Below, piece by piece: positions 8,615 through 18,758 of a DNA stretch of 64,000 nt (its first letter is position 1; every line of letters starts with the position of its first letter). Below the pieces are notes generated by a model, which was given only the letters and a program-made list of their open reading frames with translations, was not told where the DNA came from and searched no databases. The stretch is from Bacteroidales bacterium (GTDB lineage: Bacteria; Bacteroidota; Bacteroidia; Bacteroidales; UBA932), in NCBI GenBank assembly GCA_024398125.1, contig JAKSJO010000001.1, forward strand, positions 146,118 to 210,117, in the 5' to 3' direction. The translations under genes and the position numbers were made by a program.

Positions 8615-9610
8615 TTATTGAAGGGAGTGCTCCAGCCAGTGGAAGATGAGACGGACGCGTCTTAGAAGCACTTTGTAGTCAAGAGAATCTGGATTGTCGT
8701 CAACGCGGTTGGTCTTCATGGTGATTCCGGAGGTGAACATCACGGATGGCACCTTGTTCTGGAGGAATATGCGCTGATCGCATATGCGGCGGTAGAACAG
8801 GTCGGTAAAATCCTCGCTGCCATAATAGTCGAATCCAAGTTCCATCCTTGTCAGGCCGGACATGTTGATGGTTCTCATTCTGTCGCGTTGGACATTGTCT
8901 CCGCCGAGCATGATGAGGAAATCGTCGCGTCCGTTCGTGAGAGGAGCCAGTGTGGATCCAAGGATGTCAAGATTCACGAACATGTCTATCTGCGACGGAG
9001 TGATGACGGTCTTGCTTACAGGATCACGGAATTGTCCGCTGGCTATCTTCGTGTACAGAGCTTTCGACCCTGCCATGCTGAACTGCTTTCCGTCAAGCGC
9101 GACGAAGATGATGTTCGTGTCGTAGCTGCAGCCCATGGACCTTGCTGCCTGGAACATCTTTGCGATGCTGAGCAGCGCGCTGACTCCGCTGGCGTTGCTG
9201 TCTGCTCCCGGGTAGAGTATTCCGTTCAATGTCCCGACATGATCATAATGAGAGGCCACGATGATGTATCTGCGGGTCATCTGGGTAATTCTGCCGGGAT
9301 AGAATGCCACGATGTTGTGGCCGATGTGACCTTCCTCGGAGAAGCTTGAGACATATCTGCCGTCGAAAGGCATCAGGCCAAGATGGCGGAACTGTCTTGT
9401 CAGCCAGAAACCTGCCTCTGAAGACCCGGAAGTGCCCATTGCGCGGCCGGCACAGAGGCTGTCGCAGAGGAACTCGACATTGTCGCGGATGCTTTTTTCG
9501 CTGATGACATTGTCAACGGCTATGTCGGAATACTGTGCGGCCGCCTGAAAAAGAGGACAGAGCACAAGAATGATTGACAAAAGCGATATTTTTAGCTTCC
9601 TGTTCGGCAT
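8615..9610 (-). CDS. M28-fold secreted peptidase-like protein, probably catalytically impaired
   Basis: The 331-residue protein has a signal peptide ending near AQYSD and the M28 (aminopeptidase Y/S-like) fold. Expected ligands H121 and D123 (SHYDHVG), D137 (GADSNASG) and D215 (NLDILG) are present. The usual catalytic Glu-Glu pair is K175-Q176 in LDGKQFSMAGS. The final His ligand, normally in a YHTPDD-like turn, appears as N301 in KTNRVDDN. Two of the zinc/catalytic positions are therefore lost, and it may be a binding protein or pseudoenzyme. It stands alone, divergent from the TPR operon. Confidence 0.75.
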   Translation of the reverse strand: MPNRKLKISLLSIILVLCPLFQAAAQYSDIAVDNVISEKSIRDNVEFLCDSLCAGRAMGTSGSSEAGFWLTRQFRHLGLMPFDGRYVSSFSEEGHIGHNIVAFYPGRITQMTRRYIIVASHYDHVGTLNGILYPGADSNASGVSALLSIAKMFQAARSMGCSYDTNIIFVALDGKQFSMAGSKALYTKIASGQFRDPVSKTVITPSQIDMFVNLDILGSTLAPLTNGRDDFLIMLGGDNVQRDRMRTINMSGLTRMELGFDYYGSEDFTDLFYRRICDQRIFLQNKVPSVMFTSGITMKTNRVDDNPDSLDYKVLLRRVRLIFHWLEHSLQ

Positions 9611-9628
9611 TCGGGCACGATTAATGAT

Positions 9629-9636
9629 TATATTTG
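9629..9636 (+). promoter_or_regulatory. -7 promoter element of the TPR/AddAB run
   Basis: TATATTTG matches TAnnTTTG. An ATG at 9643 opens a 13-codon frame ending at 9684, which would be leaderless; the main TPR start is at 9711. The short frame may be a leader peptide or only chance, so it is not listed as a gene. Confidence 0.5.
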
Positions 9637-9710
9637 CAAAATATGGCTATGTGTGCCTCGATTGCAAAATCCTGTCAAAAATAGTCATTTCAGCCCGTAT
9701 ATAGAAATTT

Positions 9711-11702
9711 ATGAAAAGGTTTTTACTTGCAGTTCTGCTCGTTATGGCGACTATCATGCCTGTGCGGGCACAGTACGACAGGGACGTCTTCTACTTCAGG
9801 GGACGTACAGCCCTCGCGGACGGCAAGTATGCCGCAGCCATCGAGCAGTTCAACATCCTTGCGAGGCTGGACACGACAGACTACTGGAGCTTCTTTTTCC
9901 GCGGTATCGCCAAATACAATCTGGGAGATATCCGCGGAGCCCAGACCGATTTCGACAATTCCGTAAGGCTCAATCCTGTGTTTACCAACGGATACCACTA
10001 TCGCGCAATCACTTTGAGCCGTGCCGGACACTATGAAGAGGCGTTCAAGGATTTTGACAGGGCGATCGAGCTTCGGCCGGGCTATGACGGAGTATATTTC
10101 AGCCGAGGAGTGACATTCTTCCTCGCCCAGCAGTTCGACAAGGCCATCGCTGATTTCGACCATTATATCAGGAAGGAACCGAGAGATCCGTCCGCATATC
10201 TCAACCGAGGAGCTTCCTATCTGTTCCTCGGCGATACGCTAAAGGCGATAAACGACTATAACAGAGCGATAAAGATTGACAGATTCGAGCCGGAAAGCTA
10301 TATCCGCCGAGGCCGTCTGTATGCTGAACAGAAAAAGTATGACGAGGCCATTGCCGACATGGACATGGCCATTGACATCGACAGATACAACACTCTGGCA
10401 TATTTCAACAGGGCGCTCATGTACTACGAGAAACATGACTACAATGCCGCCATGGCGGATCTGAACAGGGTGCTCGAAGACGAACCTGGAAACGCGCTTA
10501 CGCTATACAACCGAAGTCTCATAAATGCCCAGGTCGGCAACTACGAAGAGGCTCTGGCCGATATGGACCGAGTCATAAACATCAATCCAAACAATGTCCT
10601 GGCATATTTCAACAGAGCGTCTTTCTTCATTGAAATGGAGAAGTGGCAGGATGCTCTCGAGGACTATGACCGTGCCATCGAGCTCTATCCTGACTTCGCA
10701 AAGGCTTACATGAACCGTTCATACGTGAACAACATGCTTGGCCGTACCCGTGCATCCAAGGCTGACTATGATACTGCCCAGGCAAAGGTCCGCGAGTACA
10801 GGGCACGCAACGCCAGCGGAGCCTCCTTCGCTGACACCACCCAGAAATACAGCTCTCTGATTGCTCTCGATGCTGAATTCGCAAAGAAGGATTTCGACAA
10901 TGAACTGCTTCAGCACAGAGATATAGATATCCGTCTGCGCCCGCTGTACAGGTTCGCGCTCAAGTCTGAGAAAGACAATGTCTATGCCCTTCAGAACCGT
11001 TATGAGCATTCGCTCGTCGACCGTTTTATCGGCGACAGCCCTGTTCCTGTGACCGTGTCTAATTCTGACAGCCTTCTCCGCAGACCTCTGCTCGTAGATG
11101 TCGCGGCGTCTTCTGAGTCCGTCTCCGAGGCTCGCAGACGCTTCCTGATGGGAATGGAGAACGTTCATAACCGTCAGTTCAGTGCTGCTTTGACTGACTT
11201 TGACGCGGCCGTGAAAGAAGCTGAAGCCGACGGAGACCGCTACGGAAAGTATTATAAGGCTTTCTACCTGATGAACAGGGGAGTCCTTCGTGCGGAGATG
11301 ATCGACTTCATTGCATCCATCAGCAGCAATGTACAGACATTGACCATGGATGACGCCGGAACCACCCGTGCCAGGGTAAGTGACCAGGTAGACCGTACAT
11401 ATGACTATTCCGAGGCTATCGCAGACCTCGAGTCGGCAATTCAGGAAGTTCCGGATGTGCCATATCTTTATTTCAACCTGGGAAATCTCAACTGCCTCTC
11501 GTCACAGCTTGTGAATTCGATCGAAAACTATACCCGTGCCATTGAGCTCTATCCGATGATGGGTGACGCATACTTCAACCGCGGCCTTGTCCAGATATAC
11601 CTCAAGGACAAGGAGAAGGGATGTATCGATCTGTCCCGTGCAGGAGAACTCGGAGTAGGGGACGCGTACAGTGTGATTTCTAAATACTGCGAGGATGACT
11701 GA
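9711..11702 (+). CDS. Exported tetratricopeptide-repeat protein
   Basis: The 663-residue protein begins with a signal peptide (KRFLLAVLLVMATIMPVRA) and is then almost entirely TPR units. At least ten 34-residue repeats run from about residue 25 to 360, with the typical A-Y-x-N-R-(G/A) and A-(I/L)-x-D-(F/Y)-(D/N)-x-A-I motifs. A less regular acidic linker follows, and two or three further repeats lie near 560-650. Such proteins are periplasmic scaffolds with no enzymatic activity. It leads a run with WalJ, AddB and AddA, though the functional link is unclear. Its stop overlaps the next start by eight bases. Confidence 0.88.
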   Translation: MKRFLLAVLLVMATIMPVRAQYDRDVFYFRGRTALADGKYAAAIEQFNILARLDTTDYWSFFFRGIAKYNLGDIRGAQTDFDNSVRLNPVFTNGYHYRAITLSRAGHYEEAFKDFDRAIELRPGYDGVYFSRGVTFFLAQQFDKAIADFDHYIRKEPRDPSAYLNRGASYLFLGDTLKAINDYNRAIKIDRFEPESYIRRGRLYAEQKKYDEAIADMDMAIDIDRYNTLAYFNRALMYYEKHDYNAAMADLNRVLEDEPGNALTLYNRSLINAQVGNYEEALADMDRVININPNNVLAYFNRASFFIEMEKWQDALEDYDRAIELYPDFAKAYMNRSYVNNMLGRTRASKADYDTAQAKVREYRARNASGASFADTTQKYSSLIALDAEFAKKDFDNELLQHRDIDIRLRPLYRFALKSEKDNVYALQNRYEHSLVDRFIGDSPVPVTVSNSDSLLRRPLLVDVAASSESVSEARRRFLMGMENVHNRQFSAALTDFDAAVKEAEADGDRYGKYYKAFYLMNRGVLRAEMIDFIASISSNVQTLTMDDAGTTRARVSDQVDRTYDYSEAIADLESAIQEVPDVPYLYFNLGNLNCLSSQLVNSIENYTRAIELYPMMGDAYFNRGLVQIYLKDKEKGCIDLSRAGELGVGDAYSVISKYCEDD

Positions 11703-12567
11703 TTCTGAAAAACAGATCAGGTTCTTCAGCCTCAGCAGCGGAAGCTGTGGAAACTGTTATTTCATTGCATTGGAGGAAAATGGTGAGGTCACGGCATCGG
11801 TGCTGATCGATGCTGGCGTCAGCATACGCCGTCTCAAGAAGGAACTTGAGGCAAAAGGATATGCCATGGACAGTTTTTCCGCTATCCTCATCACTCATGA
11901 CCATATGGATCATATACGCAGCCTGGGCTCATACTGCAAGAAGCTTCCGGTTCCTGTCTATGCGACGAATACCCTCCACAATGCTCTTGCCCATCATACA
12001 TTTACACGAGACTGGATTGCTGACCATCGTAAGGATCTCAAGGATGATGACTGGACGGAAATCATCGCCGGCAAGATCATGGCCAGGTACTTTGTCGTGC
12101 CTCACGATGCGACACAGACGGTTGGCTACGCACTGTGGATCGATGGATACAAATTCACGATCATGACGGACCTTGGCGCAGTGACCCCGGAGGCCCTGTC
12201 ATATGCGTCTCATTCCGATACCGTGGTGGTCGAATCGAATTATGACGTCGATATGCTGCTTGGCGGAACCTATACCTATGAGCTGAAGATGAGAATATGC
12301 AAGGGCAACGGTCATCTGAGCAATGAAAACTGTGCCGATGCAATTCGCAAGTTCTGGCATCCGGGACTCAGGCATATCTTCCTTTGCCATCTCAGCGAGA
12401 ACAACAATACTCCGCAGCTTGCTCTCGAGGCTAATAATGCGGCTCTTGAGTCTCTGGGATTCAAACCGTCATATCCCAAGGCTCCGCTCTTCCTCAAAGG
12501 CGATGAGGAACTGACCCTGTATGCCCTTCCGCGCAGGACTGCCTCATCCTTATTCACTCTTTTGTAG
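11695..12567 (+). CDS. MBL-fold metallo-hydrolase, YycJ/WalJ-like
   Basis: The 290-residue metallo-beta-lactamase-fold hydrolase opens with the characteristic SLSSGSCGNCYFI. It has the metal motif THDHMDHI at about residue 65, PHDA near 145, TDLG and the C-terminal FLCHLSENNN. This subgroup (YycJ/WalJ) includes 5'-3' double-strand DNA exonucleases, and in Firmicutes it sits with the WalRK operon. Here it is translationally linked to the TPR gene by an eight-base overlap and lies directly before the AddAB recombination genes. That context suits a DNA-processing nuclease. Exact substrate is inferred. Confidence 0.85.
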   Translation: MTDSEKQIRFFSLSSGSCGNCYFIALEENGEVTASVLIDAGVSIRRLKKELEAKGYAMDSFSAILITHDHMDHIRSLGSYCKKLPVPVYATNTLHNALAHHTFTRDWIADHRKDLKDDDWTEIIAGKIMARYFVVPHDATQTVGYALWIDGYKFTIMTDLGAVTPEALSYASHSDTVVVESNYDVDMLLGGTYTYELKMRICKGNGHLSNENCADAIRKFWHPGLRHIFLCHLSENNNTPQLALEANNAALESLGFKPSYPKAPLFLKGDEELTLYALPRRTASSLFTLL

Positions 12568-12660
12568 CTGCTTCGTGCTTTTTTTATCGATCGTTGGTTT
12601 TTCTTTGTAACATTCGGGTAATTCTTCAGTATATTTATACAGATAAACATTACCGAATTG

Positions 12661-15615
12661 ATGAGACCATTCCTCAGGCAGGTCGTGGACCACTATTACG
12701 AGTCTGCCTCTATCGAGAAAACCGTATTCATCTTCCCGAACAGGCGTTCTCTCGCTTTCTTCAGGAAGTACCTTGCCGATGCAGTCCGGGAGTCATCCAC
12801 GGACAGACCGCTGCTTGAACCGCGGCTGCTGACGATCAGTGATTTCTTCGGCCGTCTCAGCGGCCGGACATCGTCGGACCGTATCACCCTCCTTTTGAAA
12901 TTGTATGACTGTTATGCCGTTTTGAATCCCAAGGCGGAGAGTCTTGACGATTTCATCTACTGGGGCGATGTCCTGCTCGGTGACTTCGACGATGTGGACA
13001 AGTATCTTGTCGATGCCCGCCAGCTTTTCCGCAACATATCCGACATCAAGGCGATCCAGGATGACTACTCGCATCTGAGCGAAGAACAGACCAGGGCAAT
13101 CGAGAGACTCGGAGCCGTGAAGACTCTGGCTGAACACTTTACACCGGCCAGAAGGAAGACTGTCGAGGCCGGCAGGCCTGACGTCAAGGAGAACTTCCTG
13201 ATGATTTGGAACATACTGTTTCAACTGTATGAGTCGTTCCGCAAGTCGCTCGACGATGCCGGCCTGGCTTATGAGGGTATGGTGTTCCGCAGCATTGTGG
13301 ACAGGCTTGTAAATATGAGTATCGTAGACCTGCTCAGTCCCGTCTTCGGCCAGGCAGACCGATTTGTCTTCGTCGGGCTCAATGCGCTTAACGAGTGTGA
13401 GAAGACAGTCATGAAAAAGATGCGTGACGCCGGTGTTGCCGAGTTCTGCTGGGATTTCCCTGGCGAGATGATCCGGGACAAGGCAAATGCCGCCTCGCAT
13501 TTCATGCAGACCATGACCGGGTCAAATCTGGAGCTGTTTCCTAACGCTTTCGAGCCGGAAGATGGCGGTGGCAAGCCAAGGGTCAATGTGGTTGCAGTGC
13601 CTTCCGCTACCGGTCAGGCCAAGCTTATCCCTGGACTGATAGAAAGTGTACCGGAGAATCAGCGCGCGCTCGATTTCGCTGTGGTACTCCCTGATGAGAC
13701 CATGCTCATGCCTGTGCTGAACAGCATCCCCGACGGAATCGAAAAGATCAACATAACCATGGGCTGCCCTCTGGCGACAAGCGAGTTCTCCACCCTCATG
13801 CGCGAGGTCCTCGCGATGCAGCTTCACCTGCGCAAACAGGGTGACAGTGTCTATTTCAACCATAAGCAGGTCTGGGCAATCCTTTCCACCGGTATCATGA
13901 AGTCGGTGATGAACAATGATGAGCGCAGGCAGTTCACTGCAATCAGAAAGGCTGCGAAATTCCATATCCCCCAGGAGGATTTCGGAGACAGCGAGTTGTT
14001 CAGGATTCTGTTCCGCCCGGTTGTGACTGACCAGAATGCCGTGGATGCATCCCAGATAGCGTCGCTTGCTGAATACCTTCTCGAGGTCGTGAAGAAGATA
14101 GCCGCTTATCTTCGCGGCCGCGACAGCGACGATTCGGGAGACGAGAAAATCGCCCGCCAGCCGCTGCAGCTGGAGTTCGCCCGGCAGTATTATTGCTGCA
14201 TCAATGCGTTGAAAGACAAGAGTCTGGCTATCCGGCCGCAGACATGGGCACATCTGGTTTCGCAGATGATTGCCGGCCAGTCCGTGCCGTTCATTGGAGA
14301 GCCGCTCCAGGGCCTCCAGGTAATGGGCCCACTCGAGACCCGCGCATTGGACTTCCGTCATATCGTGATTCTCAATTGCAGTGAAGGTGTGTTCCCACGT
14401 CGCAGCGTAAGCTCCTCATTCATTCCGCCAGAGTTGCGTACTGCCTTCGGACTGCCGACATATGCATATCAGGATGCTGTCTGGGCTTATTATTTCTATC
14501 GGATGATAGCCCGTGCCGAGAACGTATGGATGATATATGATTCCCGCACGGAAGGCTTGAAGAGCGGCGAAGAGAGCCGGTATATAAAGCAGCTCAGATC
14601 ACTTTACGGAGACAAGGTCGATTTTTCCGAGAGCATCGCAAAGGCTCCGTCTGGGAGCCCGGTCAGGGAAGACGGGATTGCAAAGACGGATGAAGATATC
14701 GAGAAACTCAGGACCATGACATATTCCGCAAGTACAATAGAAAAGTATCTTGCGTGCCAAGCACAGTTCTATTATTATGCGGTAAAGGGACTTAGGGCCG
14801 AGAATGAGGTGTCTGACACCCTTGATCCGGGAGCGGTCGGAAGCATCTGCCATACGATTCTCGAGAAAATATATGGTTCTTCGTTTGCGGATGGCGGTGT
14901 TGGAAAGGTCGATGAAGCGTTCCTCGAGTCCTGGATGGGTCGCGAGGACGAAATCAAGGCTATGGTCCATGACGAAATCAGATCGAAGCTGAACTGTATC
15001 GATGTCTCAGGCAAGAACCTCATAGACGCAGAGATAGCTCTTCGTTTCATCCTAAAGGTGATGGAACGTGATATTGAAATCATCCGGGAAAGGAAGTCTC
15101 CGCTCTCCATTGTCGGCGTCGAACTCAAGTATGGAGGCAAAGATGCCGCCAAGGATACTGTTGAGATATGTGGCCATAAATTCAAGGGTACCATTGACCG
15201 CCTGGATAGTTTCCAGGACGGAACAGTCCGTGTCGTAGACTACAAGTCCGGCAAGGACAGTCCGGATTGCCTGGGAAAGCCTGATGTAGACCATCTGTTC
15301 AAAGGAAATACGGAGACCAAGGCGGCTTTCCAGTTCTATGTCTATAACTGTTTCGTGAAGTCGGACAAAGATATTGAAAGCGTAATCCTCTTTGATTCCA
15401 TGTACGCGATGTCGGACATCTTCTCGCATAAGGTCAAGTCTGAACTTGCCAATCCCGATCTTCTGCCCGGAGGCAAGATGGAACAGAGTCTGACGACGAT
15501 GTTTGCTGAGATGGAGAGCAAGGAGTTCCCTTTCAAGATGGCCGACGAAGACAGCAACCACTGTAAATATTGTGATTATAAGGTCCTTTGCGGCCGCTAC
15601 CCAAAGAAGAAATGA
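12661..15615 (+). CDS. addB: AddB-like PD-(D/E)XK nuclease subunit of a helicase-nuclease
   Basis: The 984-residue protein has a degenerate UvrD-like N-terminal half without a clear Walker A, and a C-terminal nuclease domain. The nuclease core shows GTIDRLDSFQDG, VRVVDYKSGK (catalytic Asp and Lys) and the four-cysteine cluster: YLACQAQF at about residue 700 and CKYCDYKVLC at the C terminus, the pattern of the AddB iron-sulfur staple. AddB cuts the 5' strand during double-strand-break resection and recognises Chi-like sites. The start is ATG 12661; a TTG three bases earlier is ignored. It overlaps addA as ATGA. Confidence 0.88.
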   Translation: MRPFLRQVVDHYYESASIEKTVFIFPNRRSLAFFRKYLADAVRESSTDRPLLEPRLLTISDFFGRLSGRTSSDRITLLLKLYDCYAVLNPKAESLDDFIYWGDVLLGDFDDVDKYLVDARQLFRNISDIKAIQDDYSHLSEEQTRAIERLGAVKTLAEHFTPARRKTVEAGRPDVKENFLMIWNILFQLYESFRKSLDDAGLAYEGMVFRSIVDRLVNMSIVDLLSPVFGQADRFVFVGLNALNECEKTVMKKMRDAGVAEFCWDFPGEMIRDKANAASHFMQTMTGSNLELFPNAFEPEDGGGKPRVNVVAVPSATGQAKLIPGLIESVPENQRALDFAVVLPDETMLMPVLNSIPDGIEKINITMGCPLATSEFSTLMREVLAMQLHLRKQGDSVYFNHKQVWAILSTGIMKSVMNNDERRQFTAIRKAAKFHIPQEDFGDSELFRILFRPVVTDQNAVDASQIASLAEYLLEVVKKIAAYLRGRDSDDSGDEKIARQPLQLEFARQYYCCINALKDKSLAIRPQTWAHLVSQMIAGQSVPFIGEPLQGLQVMGPLETRALDFRHIVILNCSEGVFPRRSVSSSFIPPELRTAFGLPTYAYQDAVWAYYFYRMIARAENVWMIYDSRTEGLKSGEESRYIKQLRSLYGDKVDFSESIAKAPSGSPVREDGIAKTDEDIEKLRTMTYSASTIEKYLACQAQFYYYAVKGLRAENEVSDTLDPGAVGSICHTILEKIYGSSFADGGVGKVDEAFLESWMGREDEIKAMVHDEIRSKLNCIDVSGKNLIDAEIALRFILKVMERDIEIIRERKSPLSIVGVELKYGGKDAAKDTVEICGHKFKGTIDRLDSFQDGTVRVVDYKSGKDSPDCLGKPDVDHLFKGNTETKAAFQFYVYNCFVKSDKDIESVILFDSMYAMSDIFSHKVKSELANPDLLPGGKMEQSLTTMFAEMESKEFPFKMADEDSNHCKYCDYKVLCGRYPKKK

Positions 15616-18600
15616 CGCAGGAAGAAATAAAGGCTAGAGAAGAAGCAATCAGGAAAGTTCAGCAGAATGGTGGAGTCGAAGTCATGATGGCCTCGGCAGG
15701 ATCAGGAAAGACATTCTCCCTCGCTCGCGAGTATATTCGTCTGCTCATGACTCCGGATAAGGACGGAAGACGAAATGAGAGAGCGTACAGGCATATTCTG
15801 GCGGTGACCTTCACGAACAAGGCGACCGGCGAGATGAAGGCCCGTATCATCAGTGAACTCGGGAAATTGAATGCCGACCCGGAAAAATCAGATTACAGGG
15901 ATTACCTGATGGAGCGCTGTGCCTTCGGAAGCGTGGAAGAGATGCAGAAGTGCGCAGGAAAACTTCTGTCGGCCATCCTGAATGACTATGGTTCGTTCTC
16001 GGTCAGTACTATCGACAAGTTCTTCCAGACCACACTCAGGGCGTTTTCCCGCGAGATAGGCCAGTTTTCTGAATACCAGATCGAACTGGACAGGGATTCG
16101 CTGGTCAGCGAGTCGGCTGCCCGCCTGCTCGAGAGCTTGTCGGAGAATGACGGTCCTATGCTGAAATGGCTGTCGGACAGCGTGATCGGTTCATTGAAAA
16201 ATGGAGGTGAATACAAGATTGACAAAGCGCTGGACGAGTTCGCTTCCGGCTACCTTTCCGAGTCCTATGCTGACTCGGTGAAGTCTTTGGGCATCAACGA
16301 GGATATGGCCTTCTCTGAAGAGAATATCAAGAACCTGAATGATATATGCAAGACGGTGATGGAGGGTTGTCAGCAGGATTTTGTTACAGCGGCTTTGGAT
16401 GCCGTATGTCTGGCTGACAGTCTTCCTGGATTCAATGGCAGGTTCAAGTCTACGCTGAAAGATCTTCCTGGCAAGGACCTAGGAGACAAGAAGGAAGCCC
16501 TTACGGATTCATTCATGAAGAAGATAAAGTCTCCGGAGGACTGTTTCAATTCGGGTAAGGGCACTTCCGAGGCGATTTCGCAGATACATTCTGCTCTTGT
16601 CCGTATCCTGGACATAGTGAGGAAATACAACACCGCCAAGGCGCTCTCCCGTCAGTCATACATCTTTGTCGTTGCCAAGCAGCTGAAGGAAAGATTCGCG
16701 GAGCTTCTTAAAGAGAAGAATGTACTCAGCATCGACGACACCAACTCCATACTTCGTGACATCATCGCCGGTTCGGATGCTCCGTTCATCTACGAGAAGA
16801 CTGGCCTTCGCTACAGTCATTTCCTTCTGGATGAGTTCCAGGATACAGCCCGGGTTCAGTGGGATAACTTTCTGCCGCTGCTCCAGAACAGTATCTCGGA
16901 GGGCTGCTACAACCTGATCGTAGGCGATGTGAAGCAAAGCATCTACCGCTGGCGAAACAGCGACTGGAAGATTCTTGCCGAGGAAGTCAAGGAAAACCTT
17001 GACCGTATTGCGGAGAATCCGCTTGACAACAATTTCCGCAGCGCCGAGAATATTGTCGAGTTCAACAACGCCTTCTACAAGGACCTGGCGGCCCGCATGG
17101 ACTCCCAGCTTGGCCGCGGGGACAACAAGATAAAGACCATCTATAATGAAGTCCACCAGAATGTCAGGAAGCCTTTCAAGGGATGGGTCGAGACAACCTG
17201 GTGCGATAAAGACAAAATCGTGGACAATGTCGTCCTGGCTGTCAAGGATGCGCTTGACCGGGGATTCTCGAAGAAGGATATTGCTGTCATCGTCCGTACC
17301 AACAAGCAGGGTGGGGAGATGGCGAAGGCCTTGCTGGCAGCAGGCATAGATGTCGTTACCAATGACTCGCTGCTGATCGGTTATGGCGAAACTGTCCGCA
17401 GACTGGTGTCGCAGCTGTACTCTTTCAATGATTCGGAGGATAAGATCCATTCGCTGTATGCAGATACGTTTGACAGGGAGAAACTGGTGGACGCCGATTC
17501 CTTGACCGATATGGCAGAAGAACTGCTGCGACAGGGCGGAACCGACGGTGACGATCTGTATGTGCTTGCGTTCATGGACCTTCTCCGAGAGTTCGTCGAA
17601 CGTAACGGCAATGCTCTGGATGCTTTCCTGAAATACTGGGAAGAAGAGGGAGCCCGCCGCAGCGTGTCCGCGCCCGAGGGCAGTGATGCCGTCACCATCA
17701 TTACCATACACAAGGTGAAGGGACTGGACTATCCATATGTCGTTCTTCCTTTCCAGAAAAGAGGATTATTCATGAAGGGTGATTCCAGGTACTGGGAGAT
17801 GCCTGATGTGAAGGGGACCGAGTTCGCTAAAGCCGAGAAGGCGCTGTATCATGTCGGTCTGTCTGAACAGTCGGAGAAGACCCTGTTCAGTGAGAACTAT
17901 CGCCGTGAACTGCAGATGGCATATATCGATGATGCAAATATGTGGTACGTTGCAATGACACGCGCTTCGCAGGCAATGCATATCATTGGCCCTAAGCCTG
18001 CTGACAAATCCGACAAGTCCAAAAAGGACACGAAAGACTCGAAGTTTTCCAATACAGGAGAAGCGCTTCGCATGTTCATCAAAGATCGGCTGGACATCTT
18101 CAAGACCATTGATCCAATGGCAGAAGGCAGTGGAGACGAGCATTTCGTTTATGGAGACAAGGGTGTCAAATACGTGTCGGACAAGGAAGAGAAGAAAGGA
18201 CCGGAAACCATTGAGCTCCGATGGACCAGCGGAAGCGGCAACACAAGTGGAACCAGACTCAAGATCAGTTCGGACTCGAAGGATTTCTTTTCACCGGACG
18301 GAGAAACCGGAATAGCTGCGTCAAACCGTCTTCGCGGAACGGCTCTGCACAAGATAATGGAAGGAGTGCGGACTCCGAAAGATCTGCATAGAGAAGTCCT
18401 CAAGGCAGTGGCTTCCGGCGACCTTGATGCGGTCCAGGGCAATGAGTCCGAGATTCTGCTTTCAAAGGCGATTGCCGACGTGACAGAGTATGGCTGGTTC
18501 GATGGTGATGCACGGGTGGAATGCGAGCGTGGAATCATCGACACTGATGGTGAGAGCTACAGACCTGACCGCGTTGTCATCTTTGGCGACCATATCGACA

Positions 18601-18752
18601 TCATCGACTACAAGTTCGGCAAGGAGGAGAAATCCTACACAAAGCAGATAAGAAACTATATGAATCTCTACGGACGAATGTACAATGGAATGGCAATCAA
18701 TGCCTATCTTTGGTACATCGGTGACAATCCAAGAGTTGAACCAGTAAAATAG
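15612..18752 (+). CDS. addA: AddA-like UvrD/Rep helicase-nuclease
   Basis: The 1046-residue protein combines an SF1A helicase with a C-terminal PD-(D/E)XK nuclease. Visible helicase motifs are Walker A ASAGSGKTFSL, motif Ia LAVTFTNKAT, Walker B LLDEFQDTARVQW, motif III VGDVKQSIYRWR, motif V ITIHKVKGLDYPYVVLPF and motif VI WYVAMTRASQAMH. The nuclease end has GTALHKIME, then DRVVIFGDHIDIIDYKFG. With AddB it resects double-strand breaks for RecA loading. ATG 15612 forms an ATGA overlap with addB. The upstream reading to 15588 only duplicates AddB sequence out of frame. Confidence 0.93.
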   Translation: MTQEEIKAREEAIRKVQQNGGVEVMMASAGSGKTFSLAREYIRLLMTPDKDGRRNERAYRHILAVTFTNKATGEMKARIISELGKLNADPEKSDYRDYLMERCAFGSVEEMQKCAGKLLSAILNDYGSFSVSTIDKFFQTTLRAFSREIGQFSEYQIELDRDSLVSESAARLLESLSENDGPMLKWLSDSVIGSLKNGGEYKIDKALDEFASGYLSESYADSVKSLGINEDMAFSEENIKNLNDICKTVMEGCQQDFVTAALDAVCLADSLPGFNGRFKSTLKDLPGKDLGDKKEALTDSFMKKIKSPEDCFNSGKGTSEAISQIHSALVRILDIVRKYNTAKALSRQSYIFVVAKQLKERFAELLKEKNVLSIDDTNSILRDIIAGSDAPFIYEKTGLRYSHFLLDEFQDTARVQWDNFLPLLQNSISEGCYNLIVGDVKQSIYRWRNSDWKILAEEVKENLDRIAENPLDNNFRSAENIVEFNNAFYKDLAARMDSQLGRGDNKIKTIYNEVHQNVRKPFKGWVETTWCDKDKIVDNVVLAVKDALDRGFSKKDIAVIVRTNKQGGEMAKALLAAGIDVVTNDSLLIGYGETVRRLVSQLYSFNDSEDKIHSLYADTFDREKLVDADSLTDMAEELLRQGGTDGDDLYVLAFMDLLREFVERNGNALDAFLKYWEEEGARRSVSAPEGSDAVTIITIHKVKGLDYPYVVLPFQKRGLFMKGDSRYWEMPDVKGTEFAKAEKALYHVGLSEQSEKTLFSENYRRELQMAYIDDANMWYVAMTRASQAMHIIGPKPADKSDKSKKDTKDSKFSNTGEALRMFIKDRLDIFKTIDPMAEGSGDEHFVYGDKGVKYVSDKEEKKGPETIELRWTSGSGNTSGTRLKISSDSKDFFSPDGETGIAASNRLRGTALHKIMEGVRTPKDLHREVLKAVASGDLDAVQGNESEILLSKAIADVTEYGWFDGDARVECERGIIDTDGESYRPDRVVIFGDHIDIIDYKFGKEEKSYTKQIRNYMNLYGRMYNGMAINAYLWYIGDNPRVEPVK

Positions 18753-18758
18753 ACAGAT

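Noticed and set aside
9643-9684. 13-codon gene MAMCASIAKSCQK
   Set aside because: Too short to support as a gene; may be a leader peptide, so it is only noted with the promoter.
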